Source: JBGLNL01 sp964548045 (GTDB taxonomy: Bacteria; Chloroflexota; Dehalococcoidia; SZUA-161; SpSt-899). From it: a stretch of 17,419 nucleotides of DNA. A program made the translations under genes and the position numbers. Below the pieces are notes generated by a model. It was given only the letters and a program-made list of their open reading frames with translations. It searched no databases and was not told the DNA's origin. This document shows positions 7,006-13,730 of this stretch, piece by piece (the stretch's first letter is position 1; each line of letters starts with the position of its first letter). Location: NCBI GenBank assembly GCA_964548045.1, contig CAZJQZ010000042.1, forward strand, positions 1 to 17,419. The letters run 5' to 3'.

Positions 7006-7151
7006 AAACATTTCATGAGAATGTCAAGGAGAGCACCCCCCAATTTTCTATGTAACCGATGCCGCTGCCATGACGAAGGAGAGTGTTACTGCAGAGGAAT
7101 CGTTCACTATGTTTAGGTACTAATAGAAAGTGGAATAAGGAGGAAGTAACT
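7006..7151 (+). promoter_or_regulatory. structured 5' leader RNA, copy 1 (candidate cis-regulatory RNA)
   Basis: About 146 bases of untranslated leader between the promoter and the lipoprotein ATG. It shares a 36-base identical block (7028-7063, containing ACCCCCCAATTTT) and a 16-base identical block (7093-7108) with the leader at 8731-8875. Between them both copies fold alike: outer CGAT/ATCG (7057-7060 with 7099-7102), then CCGCTGC/GCAGAGG (one mismatch, 7062-7068 with 7091-7097), then an upper stem 7071-7074 with 7085-7088. I could not match it to any riboswitch class I know. It ends in a strong AAGGAGG ribosome site. Confidence 0.55.
7059..7073 (+). other. leader mini-ORF MPLP, copy 1
   Basis: ATG CCG CTG CCA TGA encodes M-P-L-P within the leader hairpin. 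The second leader encodes the same four residues (8784-8798), and both differences fall in third codon positions. A start-stop pair ATGTAA lies just upstream at 7050-7055 in a block identical in both copies. There is no good ribosome site, so translation is doubtful. Confidence 0.25.
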
Positions 7152-8519
7152 ATGAAATCACTTAAATGGGGAATCCTGGTCATTGCTGTTTTGCTGGCAG
7201 GACTTCTGGTGTTGACTGCCTGTGGCGGCGATGATGATACACCGACAAAGACTGAAACACCAACGCCAACCGTTGTTGATACTGATGGAGACGGAGTTCC
7301 GGATGATACAGACGGTTGCCCGAACGATGCAAATAAGACAGAACCCGGCGAATGCGGATGCGGAATAGCTGATACTGACACTGATAGTGACGGCATAGCT
7401 GACTGTAATGATGATTGTCCCAATGATGCTAATAATGATGCCGATGCTGATGGCATCTGTGGTGATGCCGATAACTGTCCCGATGTTGCTAACGATGATC
7501 AGGCGGATACAGATAATGACGGTTTGGGGGACGCCTGCGACACCTGCCCTAACGATGCTGACAACGATGCTGATGGCGATGGTGTTTGTGGTGATGAGGA
7601 CGGTTGCCCGAACGATGCCAACAAGACAGAACCCGGCGAATGCGGATGCGGAATAGCTGATACTGATAGTGATAATGATGGCATAGCTGACTGTAATGAC
7701 AATTGCCCCAATACTCCAAATGCCGATCAGGACCCAGCAGCTTGCGCAGACGATAATGACGGTGACGGAGTATTAAACGAGGCTGACAACTGTCCCGACA
7801 CTCCCAATGCAGACCAGGCAGATGCCGATGGTGATGGAATTGGAGATGCTTGCGACGAGCCTGAGGTGAAATACGTTGGAACCACTTGGGCGTATGACGT
7901 AACATACGATTGTGATGTTGAAAAAAGAGAAACTCACAATGTTATCACTTGGGATGTAGAAGTTACCGACGAGGAGACAGTAACTGTTGGAGATAAAGAT
8001 ACAGATTGTTATGTTATCTCAGCCGAATTCAGCGACCGGCCAATACGCCAATACAATGAGACATCGATGTTGAACGCGGTTATACCGGTAGAACTTCACT
8101 CAGCGGGAATTACGCGAAGTAAAGTTACTGGAGGAGTAGTTCAGGAAACGTTCACTTTGTTTGTCAAGTCAGTTGGCATGACACTCAACGCAACAAGGGA
8201 CTACGCCTATACAGAAGAACGGCCTGAAACTCTATCTGTTGGCGACACTTGGGCTTATACAACAATAATAGATATGCCCGACTTCCTAGTTCACATAGAA
8301 GTACCGTGGACGGCGGAAGTAGTCGGCACAGAAGAGGTTACCGTTCCAGCAGGGACTTACAATTGCTATAAAGTGGAAGCAACAGCAGATGATGGCACTA
8401 TCAATACCTACTGGTGGGCCGTTGATGAAGACTTCCTCTGCCCGGTGAAGTGGACCTATAATTACATTTTTGTTGGTTCAGAAACCAAGGAACTGACTTC
8501 CTATACGCCTGCTCCGTAA
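7152..8519 (+). CDS. surface lipoprotein 1 with thrombospondin type 3 calcium repeats
   Basis: A 455-residue lipoprotein. The ATG at 7152 is chosen because it follows AAGGAGGAAG and directly begins the signal peptide (MKSLKWGILVIAVLLAGLL) with lipobox LTAC, lipid cysteine C24. A short T/P-rich linker follows, then about eight D-x-D-x-D-G repeats with paired cysteines (residues 43-235), typical of calcium-binding thrombospondin type 3 repeats. The C-terminal domain (240-455) is beta-rich (VGTTWAYDVTYD; WTAEVVGTEEVTVPAGTYN) and shared with lipoproteins 2 and 3. The protein should sit on the outer face of the membrane with a calcium-stiffened stalk carrying the domain outward. Binding partner unknown; substrate capture or cell-surface structure are possible. 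Own promoter, leader and terminator, so it is a separate transcription unit. Confidence 0.9.
   Translation: MKSLKWGILVIAVLLAGLLVLTACGGDDDTPTKTETPTPTVVDTDGDGVPDDTDGCPNDANKTEPGECGCGIADTDTDSDGIADCNDDCPNDANNDADADGICGDADNCPDVANDDQADTDNDGLGDACDTCPNDADNDADGDGVCGDEDGCPNDANKTEPGECGCGIADTDSDNDGIADCNDNCPNTPNADQDPAACADDNDGDGVLNEADNCPDTPNADQADADGDGIGDACDEPEVKYVGTTWAYDVTYDCDVEKRETHNVITWDVEVTDEETVTVGDKDTDCYVISAEFSDRPIRQYNETSMLNAVIPVELHSAGITRSKVTGGVVQETFTLFVKSVGMTLNATRDYAYTEERPETLSVGDTWAYTTIIDMPDFLVHIEVPWTAEVVGTEEVTVPAGTYNCYKVEATADDGTINTYWWAVDEDFLCPVKWTYNYIFVGSETKELTSYTPAP
7278..7856 (+). repeat. thrombospondin type 3 repeat tract with an internal 96-codon duplication
   Basis: About eight acidic repeats of 17-25 residues. 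Within them a stretch of about 110 bases at 7311-7421 recurs at 7599-7709, offset exactly 288 bases (96 codons), with the segment encoding NKTEPGECGCGIADTD nearly unchanged. This points to a recent in-frame duplication, and tract length could vary by recombination. Confidence 0.85.
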
Positions 8520-8550
8520 ACTTGGTATAGGAAATAGCTCAATCATGGAG

Positions 8551-8584
8551 CGGGGCGAGCCAGTTGGCTCGCCCCGCCTTTTTT
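8551..8584 (+). terminator. intrinsic terminator of lipoprotein gene 1
   Basis: Perfect 11-base stem CGGGGCGAGCC/GGCTCGCCCCG (8551-8561 with 8566-8576), loop AGTT, followed by CCTTTTTT. A textbook rho-independent terminator. Confidence 0.95.
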
Positions 8585-8595
8585 CACCTCAGGCA

Positions 8596-8624
8596 TTGAC
8601 GTTCAGTGAGTTCACGATTATTAT
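8596..8624 (+). promoter_or_regulatory. duplicated promoter-like repeat, copy 1
   Basis: TTGACG, 17 bases, TATTAT. A closely matching block occurs at 11180-11208 in front of the CoA-transferase genes, with the same spacing and the same flanks (GGCAT before; GGAGAGCGGA after). GTGAGTTCAC inside the spacer is an imperfect inverted repeat. If active it starts near 8631 and would give lipoprotein 2 a long second leader. The rest of the 8520-8875 gap holds the terminator at 8551, an inverted repeat, the lipoprotein 2 promoter and its leader; no gene is seen. Confidence 0.5.
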
Positions 8625-8701
8625 GGAGAGCGGAAAGCCAATGCTTGATTTGGGAAGCGTTGTGTGTTGGAATCCAAATGGAATTATTAATTATAGATTT
8701 G

Positions 8702-8723
8702 GTTAGAACTAACGTGGTAAAAT
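8702..8723 (+). promoter_or_regulatory. inverted repeat and extended -10 promoter of lipoprotein gene 2
   Basis: A perfect inverted repeat GTTAG-AA-CTAAC (8702-8713) abuts TGGTAAAAT (8715-8723), an extended -10 with hexamer TAAAAT. The repeat covers the stretch between -35 and -10, an operator-like position, and is absent from the lipoprotein 1 promoter. Predicted start near 8730. Confidence 0.6.
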
Positions 8724-8730
8724 AGGGCAA

Positions 8731-8875
8731 AGTACTACAGGAGAGTTTAAGAGGAGAGCACCCCCCAATTTTCTATGTAACCGATGCCTCTGCCGTGATG
8801 CGTGAGCACGTCACTGTAGAGGAATCGTTCACTTTGGATCAATACTGCTAGAAAGTGGAAAAGGAGGAAGTAACT
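8731..8875 (+). promoter_or_regulatory. structured 5' leader RNA, copy 2 (candidate cis-regulatory RNA)
   Basis: Second copy of the leader at 7006-7151, with no length change between 8753 and 8833 relative to copy 1. The hairpin is stronger here: CGAT/ATCG (8782-8785 with 8824-8827), a full 7-base stem CCTCTGC/GTAGAGG (8787-8793 with 8816-8822), and an upper stem 8795-8800 with 8809-8814. Differences from copy 1 keep or improve pairing (G-C against G-U, mismatch against A-T). The mini-ORF M-P-L-P lies at 8784-8798. Ends in AAGGAGGAAG before the ATG. Confidence 0.55.
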
Positions 8876-9919
8876 ATGCAAATTTCATTCAAATGGGGAA
8901 TTCTGGTCATTGCTGTTTTGCTGGCAGGACTTCTGGTGCTGACTGCCTGTGGCGGCGATGATGATACACCAACAGAGACTGAAATACCAACACCGTCGCC
9001 ATCGGCAACTGAGGCTGCAACAACTACGCCAACCGAAACAGCACCTCCATCGGTCGAAGGCCCAACTTGGGTTTATCAGGTAACCTATGACGATTCGGCA
9101 GGAGCTGAGGTCACGAACTGGACGCTAGAGGTGAATGCTGAAGAGACTGTAGAAGGCGTTGATTGCTGGGTTGCTGAAGGAGCCTTTGATGTAAAACCGT
9201 TCCGTGAGGCCATGCCTTCGGGATCTCCTGTTACTATTGAGAGTATCAAATACTCGATCAGCAAAGACTCTGCTGAAGCGATCAAGGATGAATCGCAGAC
9301 CTCGGGGATGGTCAATGTAATGGCAGTGCGTATGTATGATTACACCGGGGATCATGGGCAGCCGTTTGCTTTTGAGGATGTCTTTTCTATTGCCACATCA
9401 ACCGAACTCACTCCGGCGTTTTATGATGTTCCTGTTTTGAATGTCGATGCTGAGGTGGCGGCCGTCGAGGAAGTTGAATTGCCTGGAATGGGTACTATGG
9501 TCTGTTATAAGGTTGAGTACTCTATGCAGGGCCAACCCCTCTCCGTTGAATGGTATTCGGCGGAATATGACTTGCTCGCTCCGGTCAAGGTGGCTGATTA
9601 TTCCAAATACAAGTCTCCTGAAATCAAGGAAATGACGTCCTACGATCCTATGCCAGCAGCTAATGCTACTGTGCCGGATGTAACTGGTGGCGAGGAAAAC
9701 CTCACTCCAGAGTGCAAAGGTGAAGGTGAAACCATTCCGGTTATTGCCAATCCGCCCGAGTGCTGTGAAGGGTTAACGCTGATTCCTCCGAAGGAAGAGG
9801 GTATTATTGGCATCAGCGGAATATGCACAGCCAAGTGCGGTGACGGAACCTGTGATCCGGAAACAGAAACCGCCTATAATTGCCCGGACGATTGCGAAGC
9901 AACTTCTTCAGGAACCTAA
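8876..9919 (+). CDS. surface lipoprotein 2 with C-terminal cysteine-rich tail
   Basis: A 347-residue lipoprotein. The ATG at 8876 has the same ribosome site and almost the same signal peptide as lipoprotein 1 (KWGILVIAVLLAGLLVL, lipobox LTAC, lipid cysteine C25); an upstream in-frame ATG at 8855 would precede the ribosome site and is rejected. A T/P/S-rich linker leads to a beta-rich domain related to that of lipoproteins 1 and 3 (TWVYQVTYD; ELPGMGTMVCYKVEYSMQG; EMTSYDP). There are no calcium repeats. Lipoprotein 1 ends right after the matching TSY motif, whereas this protein continues for about 85 residues into a cysteine-rich module (CGDGTCDPETETAYNCPDDC) like those seen in extracellular proteins. 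Membrane-anchored and exported; function unknown. Confidence 0.88.
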   Translation: MQISFKWGILVIAVLLAGLLVLTACGGDDDTPTETEIPTPSPSATEAATTTPTETAPPSVEGPTWVYQVTYDDSAGAEVTNWTLEVNAEETVEGVDCWVAEGAFDVKPFREAMPSGSPVTIESIKYSISKDSAEAIKDESQTSGMVNVMAVRMYDYTGDHGQPFAFEDVFSIATSTELTPAFYDVPVLNVDAEVAAVEEVELPGMGTMVCYKVEYSMQGQPLSVEWYSAEYDLLAPVKVADYSKYKSPEIKEMTSYDPMPAANATVPDVTGGEENLTPECKGEGETIPVIANPPECCEGLTLIPPKEEGIIGISGICTAKCGDGTCDPETETAYNCPDDCEATSSGT

Positions 9920-9998
9920 ACCATGACCCATGATCAAACCGGAAATATAGTTGGAGTTTCTTGGGTTTGTGGCTAATGCCTGGACTTACATGAGCTTC
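9650..9998 (+). other. extra segment inserted at the lipoprotein 2 stop position
   Basis: Lipoprotein 1 reads SYTPAP, stop, then AAACTTGGTATAGGAAATAGC. In gene 2 the matching parts are SYDPMP (to about 9655) and, only about 345 bases later, GTAAACCTGCTATAGAACATAGC (from about 9998). The intervening bases encode the cysteine-rich tail, its stop at 9919 and about 80 noncoding bases. Junctions are placed by eye. Confidence 0.55.
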
Positions 9999-10028
9999 GT
10001 AAACCTGCTATAGAACATAGCTCAAGCA

Positions 10029-10061
10029 CAGGGCGGGGGAGATATGCATCTCCCCGCCCTG
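10029..10061 (+). terminator. hairpin terminator of lipoprotein gene 2
   Basis: Long stem (CAGGGC, bulged G, GGGGAGAT pairing with ATCTCCCC, GCCCTG) with a 4-base ATGC loop, followed by TTTGTTG. The U tract is weaker than that of gene 1, but the stem is strong and the upstream flank matches gene 1. Confidence 0.8.
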
Positions 10062-10065
10062 TTTG

Positions 10066-10094
10066 TTGCAAAAATAACAAATCATCAATAAAAT
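10066..10094 (+). promoter_or_regulatory. promoter of lipoprotein gene 3, probably leaderless
   Basis: TTGCAA (10066-10071), a 17-base spacer and TAAAAT (10089-10094). The start is predicted at about 10101-10104, essentially on the ATG at 10104, and no ribosome site is present before that ATG. Confidence 0.6.
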
Positions 10095-10103
10095 AGAATA
10101 GTA

Positions 10104-11093
10104 ATGAGGAATTTGTTTAGAATATCAGTATCTACTATGGCGGTCCTATTAATGGTATTGTTGTTATCAATTGCGTGCGGGAGTAAGGACAAAACAACTG
10201 AAACCAAAGGTGCCGAAGAAACTGTATCACCAACTGAAACTGTGACAACTCCGAGCCCAACTCCCAACTGCGAAACACTTTACTGGTTGGATGATTCCAG
10301 CCAAGAATGCGCTCCAAAAGAGTTTTGCGAATCGGATGATTATATCGGTGTGCAGACCTTTGAAACGCTGGCTGAATGCGAGCAGACTTTGGCCGATTTA
10401 AAGCCCGCACCAAAAACAAGATTTGCTGAAGAACCAGCCATTGGAACTTCGTGGGCATACGAGACGAAATATGATGTCGAAGCCACCAAAAGCGATGGAA
10501 CTCCAATTTCCGAGCATAATATTACCATTTGGGATATAACTGTGACCAAAAAGGATGCGGTAGAGGGAGCTGATTGCTATACGGCTGTGCTTGATATTGA
10601 AGGAGATTCTACGCGCTGGTATTATTATGCCCCGATGGAAATGTCAATTGAAGTTTTGCTTTCGGGGGGAGATAACTGTTGGGGAATAGCTGCTCATGAT
10701 TTATTGAGGGAAACCTCTGAATTCTTTGTCGACTTCCTCGGAGGCTGGAATCTGGAGGTATCTAGAATAACAATTGCAGATGAGCACCCGGCACAGCTGT
10801 CGGTGGGTAATATTTGGCACTATAGAACGTTAATTGATCTAGGCATGGATATAGGGGCAGTTACCTTCACTGAAGAGACGGATTGGACAGCAGAGGTGGT
10901 GGGTACGGAAGAGATTACGGTTCCTTTGGGAACGTTTGATTGCTACAGAGTGGAAGCCAGAACAGGAGACGCTGTTAACTACTTTTGGTGGGCCATTGAC
11001 GAAGATTTCATTTGCCCGGTGAAATATACTATGTGTTACACTTTCATGGGCGAACAGGTTAATGAGCTTATATCCTACACCATTCCAGAGTAG
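10104..11093 (+). CDS. surface lipoprotein 3
   Basis: A 329-residue lipoprotein with signal peptide MRNLFRISVSTMAVLLMVLL and lipid cysteine C25 (LSIAC; the -3 residue is less typical). A T/E/P-rich linker and a small cysteine-containing segment (residues 50-95: NCETLYWLDDSSQECAPKEF) precede the beta-rich domain shared with lipoprotein 1 (IGTSWAYETKYD; DWTAEVVGTEEITVPLGTFD; FWWAIDEDFICPVKY). It is nearer to lipoprotein 1 than to 2 in this domain. The signal peptide and leader differ from the other two genes, so it is an older paralog or was rebuilt separately. The ATG at 10104 is needed for the charged start of the signal peptide, yet has no ribosome site. Function unknown; probably exposed on the cell surface. 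Confidence 0.85.
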   Translation: MRNLFRISVSTMAVLLMVLLLSIACGSKDKTTETKGAEETVSPTETVTTPSPTPNCETLYWLDDSSQECAPKEFCESDDYIGVQTFETLAECEQTLADLKPAPKTRFAEEPAIGTSWAYETKYDVEATKSDGTPISEHNITIWDITVTKKDAVEGADCYTAVLDIEGDSTRWYYYAPMEMSIEVLLSGGDNCWGIAAHDLLRETSEFFVDFLGGWNLEVSRITIADEHPAQLSVGNIWHYRTLIDLGMDIGAVTFTEETDWTAEVVGTEEITVPLGTFDCYRVEARTGDAVNYFWWAIDEDFICPVKYTMCYTFMGEQVNELISYTIPE

Positions 11094-11131
11094 ATTCCCT
11101 TAAATTCACTATAAGCATAAACACCGCAAAG

Positions 11132-11163
11132 AGAAGCGAGATGATTTATTTCATCTCGCTTCT
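11132..11163 (+). terminator. hairpin after lipoprotein gene 3
   Basis: Perfect 13-base stem AGAAGCGAGATGA/TCATCTCGCTTCT with a 6-base loop, 38 bases after the stop. No U tract follows, so it may terminate poorly or mainly protect the mRNA end. Confidence 0.65.
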
Positions 11164-11179
11164 TCAGTATAAGGAGGCA

Positions 11180-11208
11180 TTGACGTGTAACAAGTTCACG
11201 CTTATTAT
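11180..11208 (+). promoter_or_regulatory. promoter of the CoA-transferase operon (repeat copy 2)
   Basis: TTGACG, 17 bases, TATTAT, with start near 11215 and a GGAGG ribosome site before the ATG at 11251. It matches the block at 8596-8624 in hexamers, spacing and flanks, including AGTTCACG in the spacer. Shared sequence over about 43 bases suggests a copied control element. Confidence 0.7.
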
Positions 11209-11250
11209 GGAGAGCGGAGAATTACTTTCAATCTACGGAGGTACCTCGAT

Positions 11251-12468
11251 ATGCCAAATGAAAAAGAGGGCGCCCTGACCGGATACCGCATTCTGGACCT
11301 GGCTGATAGCAGGGGGGCTTTTTGTACCAGGGTGCTGGCTGATCTCGGCGCGGACATTGTCAAAATCGAAAAACCGGAAGGGGATCCCGGAAGAAATATG
11401 TCCCCTTTTATGAATGATACTCCCAACTTGGAGAAAAGCCTCTATTTCCTTTATCGGAACACCGGCAAACGTGGAATCACCCTGAACCTTGAAGCCGAAC
11501 AGGGTAAAGATATCTTCCGCAAACTTATCAAAACCGCCGATGTTCTGGTGGATAATTCCCATCCGGATTACCTGCCCGGGCTGGGTTTCGGTTATGCGGA
11601 CATTAAGGAAATCAATCCCGGACTTATCGTCGCTGGCATCACGGAGTTCGGTCAGAGCGGGCCATATCGGGATTACAAAGGATCAAATCTGGTTGATTTC
11701 GCCCTGAGCGGAACCTTGATCACCAGCGGATACCCGGGCAAGGCTCCTTGTATGATGCCAGGTTCTCCGGCTTATGATGCTGCTTCTATCCATGCCAGCG
11801 TATCTATTGTTGCGGCGCTGTATATGCGTGCCACAACCGGTGAAGGGCAATTCATCGATACTTCGGTTCACGAAACCTCTCGAATAGGGTTGTACCCCTG
11901 GATCATTCCCAATTACCATTATGCGGTCAATCCGGATATGCCTCCCCCGACTCCGGAGGTCAGGATGGGCGCATCCATTTATCCCGTGTACCCATGCAAA
12001 GACGGTTTCATCAGAGTGGTTGCCCTGACTCCGCGTCAGTGGGAGGCCTTGGTTAGAGTGTTGGGCGAGCCTGAAGTGCTTAAGATGCCTGAATGGAGTG
12101 ATTTCATGTACCGCATTGGTAATGCCCAGGACCTGGCCTTCCTGATGCAGGAATTCACTCAGCAATACACCATGCTGGAGCTTTTTGAAGCGGGAAGCCG
12201 GGAAGGCGTTCCCATCGCGCCAATATTGAAGGTGGATGATTTCTGTAACAACCCTCATACCAAAGCCAGGGAGTTCTTCACCGAAGTTAGCCATCCGGTG
12301 GCAGGCAAGGCCGACTATCCCGGTCCACCGTATAAATGGACCGAGACACCAGCCAGAATACAGCGTCCTGCTCCCTGTCTTGGGGAACATAACGAGGTGA
12401 TTTACTGTGGCGAATTGGGATTGACGAAAGATGAACTGGCTGCACTCAAAGACGCCGGTGCGGTGTAG
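11251..12468 (+). CDS. class III (CaiB/BaiF family) CoA-transferase 1
   Basis: A 405-residue family III CoA-transferase, full length. It keeps the N-terminal Rossmann-like part (YRILDLADSRGAFCTRVLAD; LGADIVKIEKPEGDPGR, residues 32-48), the KRGITLNL strand, and the C-terminal part (GVPIAPI). D176 (GSPAYDAASIH) is in the position of the catalytic aspartate that forms the acyl anhydride and glutamyl/aspartyl-CoA intermediates. The role is to move CoA from a donor thioester such as succinyl-CoA onto a carboxylic acid, activating it without ATP. First gene of a two-gene operon; its partner starts 15 bases after its stop. Pairs of class III subunits are known, for example BbsE-BbsF for benzylsuccinate. 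Substrate not determined by sequence; context suggests the acid fed to the dehydrogenase/thiolase set. Confidence 0.92.
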   Translation: MPNEKEGALTGYRILDLADSRGAFCTRVLADLGADIVKIEKPEGDPGRNMSPFMNDTPNLEKSLYFLYRNTGKRGITLNLEAEQGKDIFRKLIKTADVLVDNSHPDYLPGLGFGYADIKEINPGLIVAGITEFGQSGPYRDYKGSNLVDFALSGTLITSGYPGKAPCMMPGSPAYDAASIHASVSIVAALYMRATTGEGQFIDTSVHETSRIGLYPWIIPNYHYAVNPDMPPPTPEVRMGASIYPVYPCKDGFIRVVALTPRQWEALVRVLGEPEVLKMPEWSDFMYRIGNAQDLAFLMQEFTQQYTMLELFEAGSREGVPIAPILKVDDFCNNPHTKAREFFTEVSHPVAGKADYPGPPYKWTETPARIQRPAPCLGEHNEVIYCGELGLTKDELAALKDAGAV

Positions 12469-12483
12469 TTAGAGGAGGAAGAA

Positions 12484-13692
12484 ATGTTACCGTTGGATAA
12501 TGTGAGAGTCTTAAGTTTTGGCACTGGTGGCGTGGGCCCCGATTTCGGCAAGATCATGGGTGAGTTCGGGGCTGATGTTATTAAGATTGAATCAAAGGAC
12601 AATCTCGATTTCATGAGAACGATTGGTGCGGATATCAACAACATCGCCGGATTCAATGAATCAAACCGCAACAAACGCAGCTTCGGTGTGAGCCTGAAAA
12701 CGGAAAAGGGAAAAGAGATCGTCAGGCGGTTCGTAAAGATAACCGATATTGTCATGGAGAACTATCGCGGGGGAGTCATGGCGGACCTTGGGTTCGACTA
12801 TGAAAGTGTGCGCCGGATTAACCCTTCTATCATATATGTGAGCAGTCAGGGATTCGGAATCGGTGGCCCCTACAGTAATTATCAGGCATATGGTCCTATG
12901 ATTTCCGGGGTCTCCGGTATGCTCTCTCTATGGGCTCAACCGGACGATCCCTATCCTGTGGGGTCCAACGCGCCTATTCCCGATCACATGGCCAGCAAAT
13001 ACCTGGTAATGGCCGCCATAGCTGCTCTTGACTATCGGCGCCGAACCGGCAAAGGACAGTTCGTCAACATGGCTCAAACCGAAGTGGCGGCGGGAATGGT
13101 GGGGGAATATTTCCTTGATTACACAATGAACGGGCGATCTTCTGGCCCGATAGGAAACCGTAGTGACCAGACTGCCCCCCACGGGTGTTATCGATGCGCT
13201 GGCGACGATCAGTGGTGTGCTATTACCGTGTTCACTGATGAGGAATGGCAGAATTTTTGCAAGGCTATTGGCAGTCCTTCTTGGACCGCAGATTCTAAAT
13301 TCGCCGATTTTGCCAGCCGTTTGCAGAATGTCGATGAACTGGATAATCTGATCGAAGAATGGACCTTGGCCCGGGAACCGAGGGAAGTGATGGATATTTT
13401 GCAGGCTGTCGGAGTTCCTGCTGGAGTAGTTCAGCGGGCCCCGGATTCAATTGGTGACCCGCAACTTCAACACGTTGGGGCAGTAGTGGAACTGGACCAT
13501 CCCGTGGCTGGAAAGCGGCTTTATCCGGGCATACCCTTCCATCTTTCGGGGACATCTAGATTCCAGAGCACGACAGCCCCCCTGCTGGGTCAGCACACCG
13601 AGGAAATATGCCGTGAGATTCTCGAAATGCCGGAAGATGAGATGAAGAAACTGGAAGAGGAAGGGATTCTGCACGTCCCCGATGTTTCGTAG
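12484..13692 (+). CDS. class III (CaiB/BaiF family) CoA-transferase 2
   Basis: A 402-residue family III CoA-transferase. Features include VRVLSFGTGGVGPDFGKIMG, FGADVIKIESKDN (28-40), the family motif NRNKRSFGVSLKTEKGKEIV (61-80), VSSQGFGIGGPY (119-130), and D167 (APIPDHMASK) as likely catalytic aspartate. Sequence similarity to its upstream neighbour is only at family level, so the two are old paralogs kept as a pair. They may form a heteromeric enzyme like BbsEF or two enzymes of different substrate preference. Both keep an aspartate at the active position, so neither looks like a dead subunit. A GAGGAGG ribosome site precedes the ATG. No hairpin with a U tract follows; the next gene has its own promoter. 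Confidence 0.92.
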   Translation: MLPLDNVRVLSFGTGGVGPDFGKIMGEFGADVIKIESKDNLDFMRTIGADINNIAGFNESNRNKRSFGVSLKTEKGKEIVRRFVKITDIVMENYRGGVMADLGFDYESVRRINPSIIYVSSQGFGIGGPYSNYQAYGPMISGVSGMLSLWAQPDDPYPVGSNAPIPDHMASKYLVMAAIAALDYRRRTGKGQFVNMAQTEVAAGMVGEYFLDYTMNGRSSGPIGNRSDQTAPHGCYRCAGDDQWCAITVFTDEEWQNFCKAIGSPSWTADSKFADFASRLQNVDELDNLIEEWTLAREPREVMDILQAVGVPAGVVQRAPDSIGDPQLQHVGAVVELDHPVAGKRLYPGIPFHLSGTSRFQSTTAPLLGQHTEEICREILEMPEDEMKKLEEEGILHVPDVS

Positions 13693-13730
13693 TCTGTTAA
13701 CCTAGCATGAAATGACCGTGAAACAGTCTT

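Noticed and set aside
6991..7110. Known riboswitch, for example GEMM (cyclic di-GMP) or glycine type, because of AGGGCAAA, GTAACCGATG and GGAGAG
   Set aside because: Only short fragments match; the conserved cores and their order are absent, and the AGGGCA bases lie upstream of the predicted transcript start.
7083..7151. Upstream ATG giving lipoprotein 1 a 23-residue extension
   Set aside because: It would place the ribosome site AAGGAGG inside the coding region and bury the signal peptide; the leader here is conserved as RNA with the second copy.
7013..7711. Ser/Pro-rich and His-rich open frames on the minus strand and in other frames across the calcium-repeat tract
   Set aside because: They are the reverse complement or shifted reading of the GAT/GAC-rich repeats, have no ribosome sites, and oppose a gene with a clear signal peptide.
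11238..11247. GAGGTACCTC palindrome as an operator
   Set aside because: Ten bases centred on the ribosome site with no loop or second copy; likely chance.
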